A stretch of DNA of 64,000 nt from NCBI GenBank assembly GCA_900557165.1, contig USRS01000001.1:30280-94279 (forward strand), in the 5' to 3' direction. Below, piece by piece: positions 63,329-64,000 of this stretch. The translations under genes and the position numbers were made by a program. Below the pieces are notes generated by a model. It saw nothing but the letters and a program-made list of their open reading frames with translations, did not search any database and had not been told where the DNA came from. The DNA is from an uncultured Clostridium sp. Its GTDB lineage: Bacteria > Bacillota > Clostridia > Peptostreptococcales > Peptostreptococcaceae. Position 1 is the stretch's first letter, and each line of letters starts with the position of its first letter.

Positions 63329-63344
63329 TTGACTTTAAAGTCAA
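63329..63344 (+). repeat. 16-bp perfect palindrome upstream of a PqqD-like gene
   Basis: TTGACTTTAAAGTCAA is fully symmetrical and lies 92 bp before the PqqD-like start. It contains a TTGACT that could be a -35, so it might be an operator overlapping a promoter. Confidence 0.45.
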
Positions 63345-63436
63345 GCTAAAGTAAAATTTAATTGATGAGTATTTTTTCTAACTAAAACACATATACTAAA
63401 ATGGTGGAAAAATATGGTTTACAAGGGGGAGGAATT

Positions 63437-63697
63437 ATGGAAATTAAAAAAAATTTCAATCTGCGTAAAATTGCTGGAGAGTATATCCTTATGCCCAAAA
63501 ACACATCAGAAAAAGGATACAATGGACTAATTAGTTTAAATGAAGTGGAAGCTTTAGTTTGGAAAAATTTAAAGAATTGTGAAAATGAAGAGGAGATTTT
63601 GTCTCTAATAACTAGCACATATATGGTCAATAAAAAGGATGCAAGAAAGGATTTAGATGATTTCTTAAAACAATTAGAGGCAGCAGACATAATATAA
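63437..63697 (+). CDS. PqqD-like protein
   Basis: An 86-residue PqqD/RRE-type protein. EYILMPKN, LISLNEVEALVWKNL, EEILSLITSTYMV and DLDDFLKQLEAADII follow the same order as in the copy at 11053. The Met at 63437 follows GGGGGAGG; the in-frame start at 63401 is not used. It is closed by its own terminator, so it is probably transcribed alone. No radical SAM gene is next to it inside the window. Confidence 0.82.
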   Translation: MEIKKNFNLRKIAGEYILMPKNTSEKGYNGLISLNEVEALVWKNLKNCENEEEILSLITSTYMVNKKDARKDLDDFLKQLEAADII

Positions 63698-63726
63698 AAA
63701 TAAAACAAAATAACATATATGAGGGG

Positions 63727-63756
63727 AAATGGAATAAGTTGATTATTCCATTTTTT
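63727..63756 (+). terminator. Terminator after the PqqD-like gene
   Basis: A perfect 11-bp stem (AAATGGAATAA / TTATTCCATTT) with a GTTGA loop, continuing into a six-base T-run, 30 bp after the stop codon. Confidence 0.85.
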
Positions 63757-63784
63757 GTTGTAGGGAAATGTTTTCATAATTATG

Positions 63785-63813
63785 TTGACATTGCCATGAA
63801 AATCATATACCAT
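63785..63813 (+). promoter_or_regulatory. Promoter candidate for the last PqqD-like gene
   Basis: A perfect -35 TTGACA at 63785-63790, 17 bp, then TACCAT at 63808-63813 (4 of 6). It lies after the preceding terminator and 70 bp before the gene. Confidence 0.5.
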
Positions 63814-63883
63814 TTAAAGAATATAAATATATTTTTAACAAAGTAACTACTTGAAAAAGAGTTGTTTTTAGGGGGATGCAATT

Positions 63884-64000
63884 ATGAAAATAAAAAAAGA
63901 ATTTGTTTTAAGGAATGTATATGGTGAAAATGCTTTAGTGCCAGTGGGAGATAGTGCTTCATCTTTAAAAAAAATAATAAAAGTAAAAAAAATATATCGT
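63884..64000 (+). CDS. PqqD-like protein, cut by the window end
   Basis: Thirty-nine codons are seen, open to the last base. MKIKKEFVLRNVYGENALVP and VGDSASSLKKII resemble the start of the PqqD-like protein at 11053 (MKLKKKFLTREILGEIVLVP). A GGGGG ribosome site is upstream. The rest, and any radical SAM partner, lie beyond the window. Confidence 0.6.
   Translation, partial: MKIKKEFVLRNVYGENALVPVGDSASSLKKIIKVKKIYR

Noticed and set aside
1-64000. CRISPR arrays, tRNA or rRNA genes, intact insertion sequences
   Set aside because: No regularly spaced repeats, no cloverleaf or CCA-type tRNA ends, no rRNA-like stretches and no intact transposase were seen on either strand.

Overview
The window is strongly AT-rich DNA with dense, mostly co-oriented genes, GGAGG-type ribosome binding sites, frequent TTG/GTG starts and AT-rich hairpin terminators. 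Together with a SAM-I riboswitch, an ECF vitamin/amino-acid transporter, LCP cell-wall proteins and BY-kinase capsule regulation, this points to a low-GC Firmicute of class Clostridia. A gut or mucosal member of the Peptostreptococcaceae is my best guess, but this is inference. No tRNA, rRNA, CRISPR array or intact insertion sequence is visible.

Layout. Positions 1-4860 are housekeeping or envelope genes: DUF2922, YvrJ, a cytoplasmic-type amidase, a membrane metallophosphoesterase, a decayed Rpn-family nuclease gene beside a 44-bp tandem repeat, and the lipid II flippase MurJ. Positions 5033-14922 form the most unusual region. A membrane-anchored surface protein and a secreted fibro-slime protein are followed by an 87-residue Cys-containing peptide with a C-terminal Ser, an HprK-like kinase, a radical SAM/SPASM enzyme and a PqqD-like protein. 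A terminator and a new promoter then lead into an ABC exporter, a PF14907-type nucleotidyltransferase and an S24/S26-type peptidase. This looks like a ribosomally made, post-translationally modified peptide (RiPP) system that shares its kinase, PqqD, exporter and nucleotidyltransferase set with paeninodin-type lasso clusters, but has a radical SAM enzyme instead of the lasso cyclase. A second, partly duplicated version (surface protein plus two PqqD-like genes) begins at 62437 and runs off the window.

Positions 14994-22534 hold a catalytically degraded LCP protein, a secreted transglutaminase-fold protein, VanZ, a two-gene ATPase/TOPRIM-like pair resembling AbiL or PARIS anti-phage systems, a small multidrug exporter and a normal LCP protein. 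glmS follows at 22711.

Positions 24618-58882 are a roughly 34-kb surface polysaccharide locus of the Wzx/Wzy type: Wzz-like chain-length protein, BY-kinase, a PglF/PglE/PglC set (with a PglD-like acetyltransferase upstream) that should make and transfer di-N-acetylbacillosamine as first sugar, four GT4, three GT2, one GT32, one GT11 and one GT6 glycosyltransferase, EpsG-type polymerase, Wzx flippase, pyruvyl transferase, O-acetylation genes, and sugar-nucleotide enzymes. ManA, a phosphohexomutase, ManC, Gmd and Fcl together make GDP-L-fucose from fructose-6-phosphate. The adjacent GT11 (alpha-1,2-fucosyltransferase) and GT6 (ABO-type alpha-1,3-transferase family) suggest a blood-group-antigen-like epitope. 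GalE and GalU close the locus.

Positions 58938-62322 (minus strand) are an ECF transporter operon under a SAM-I riboswitch with a well-formed terminator, so the imported compound is probably methionine or a precursor.
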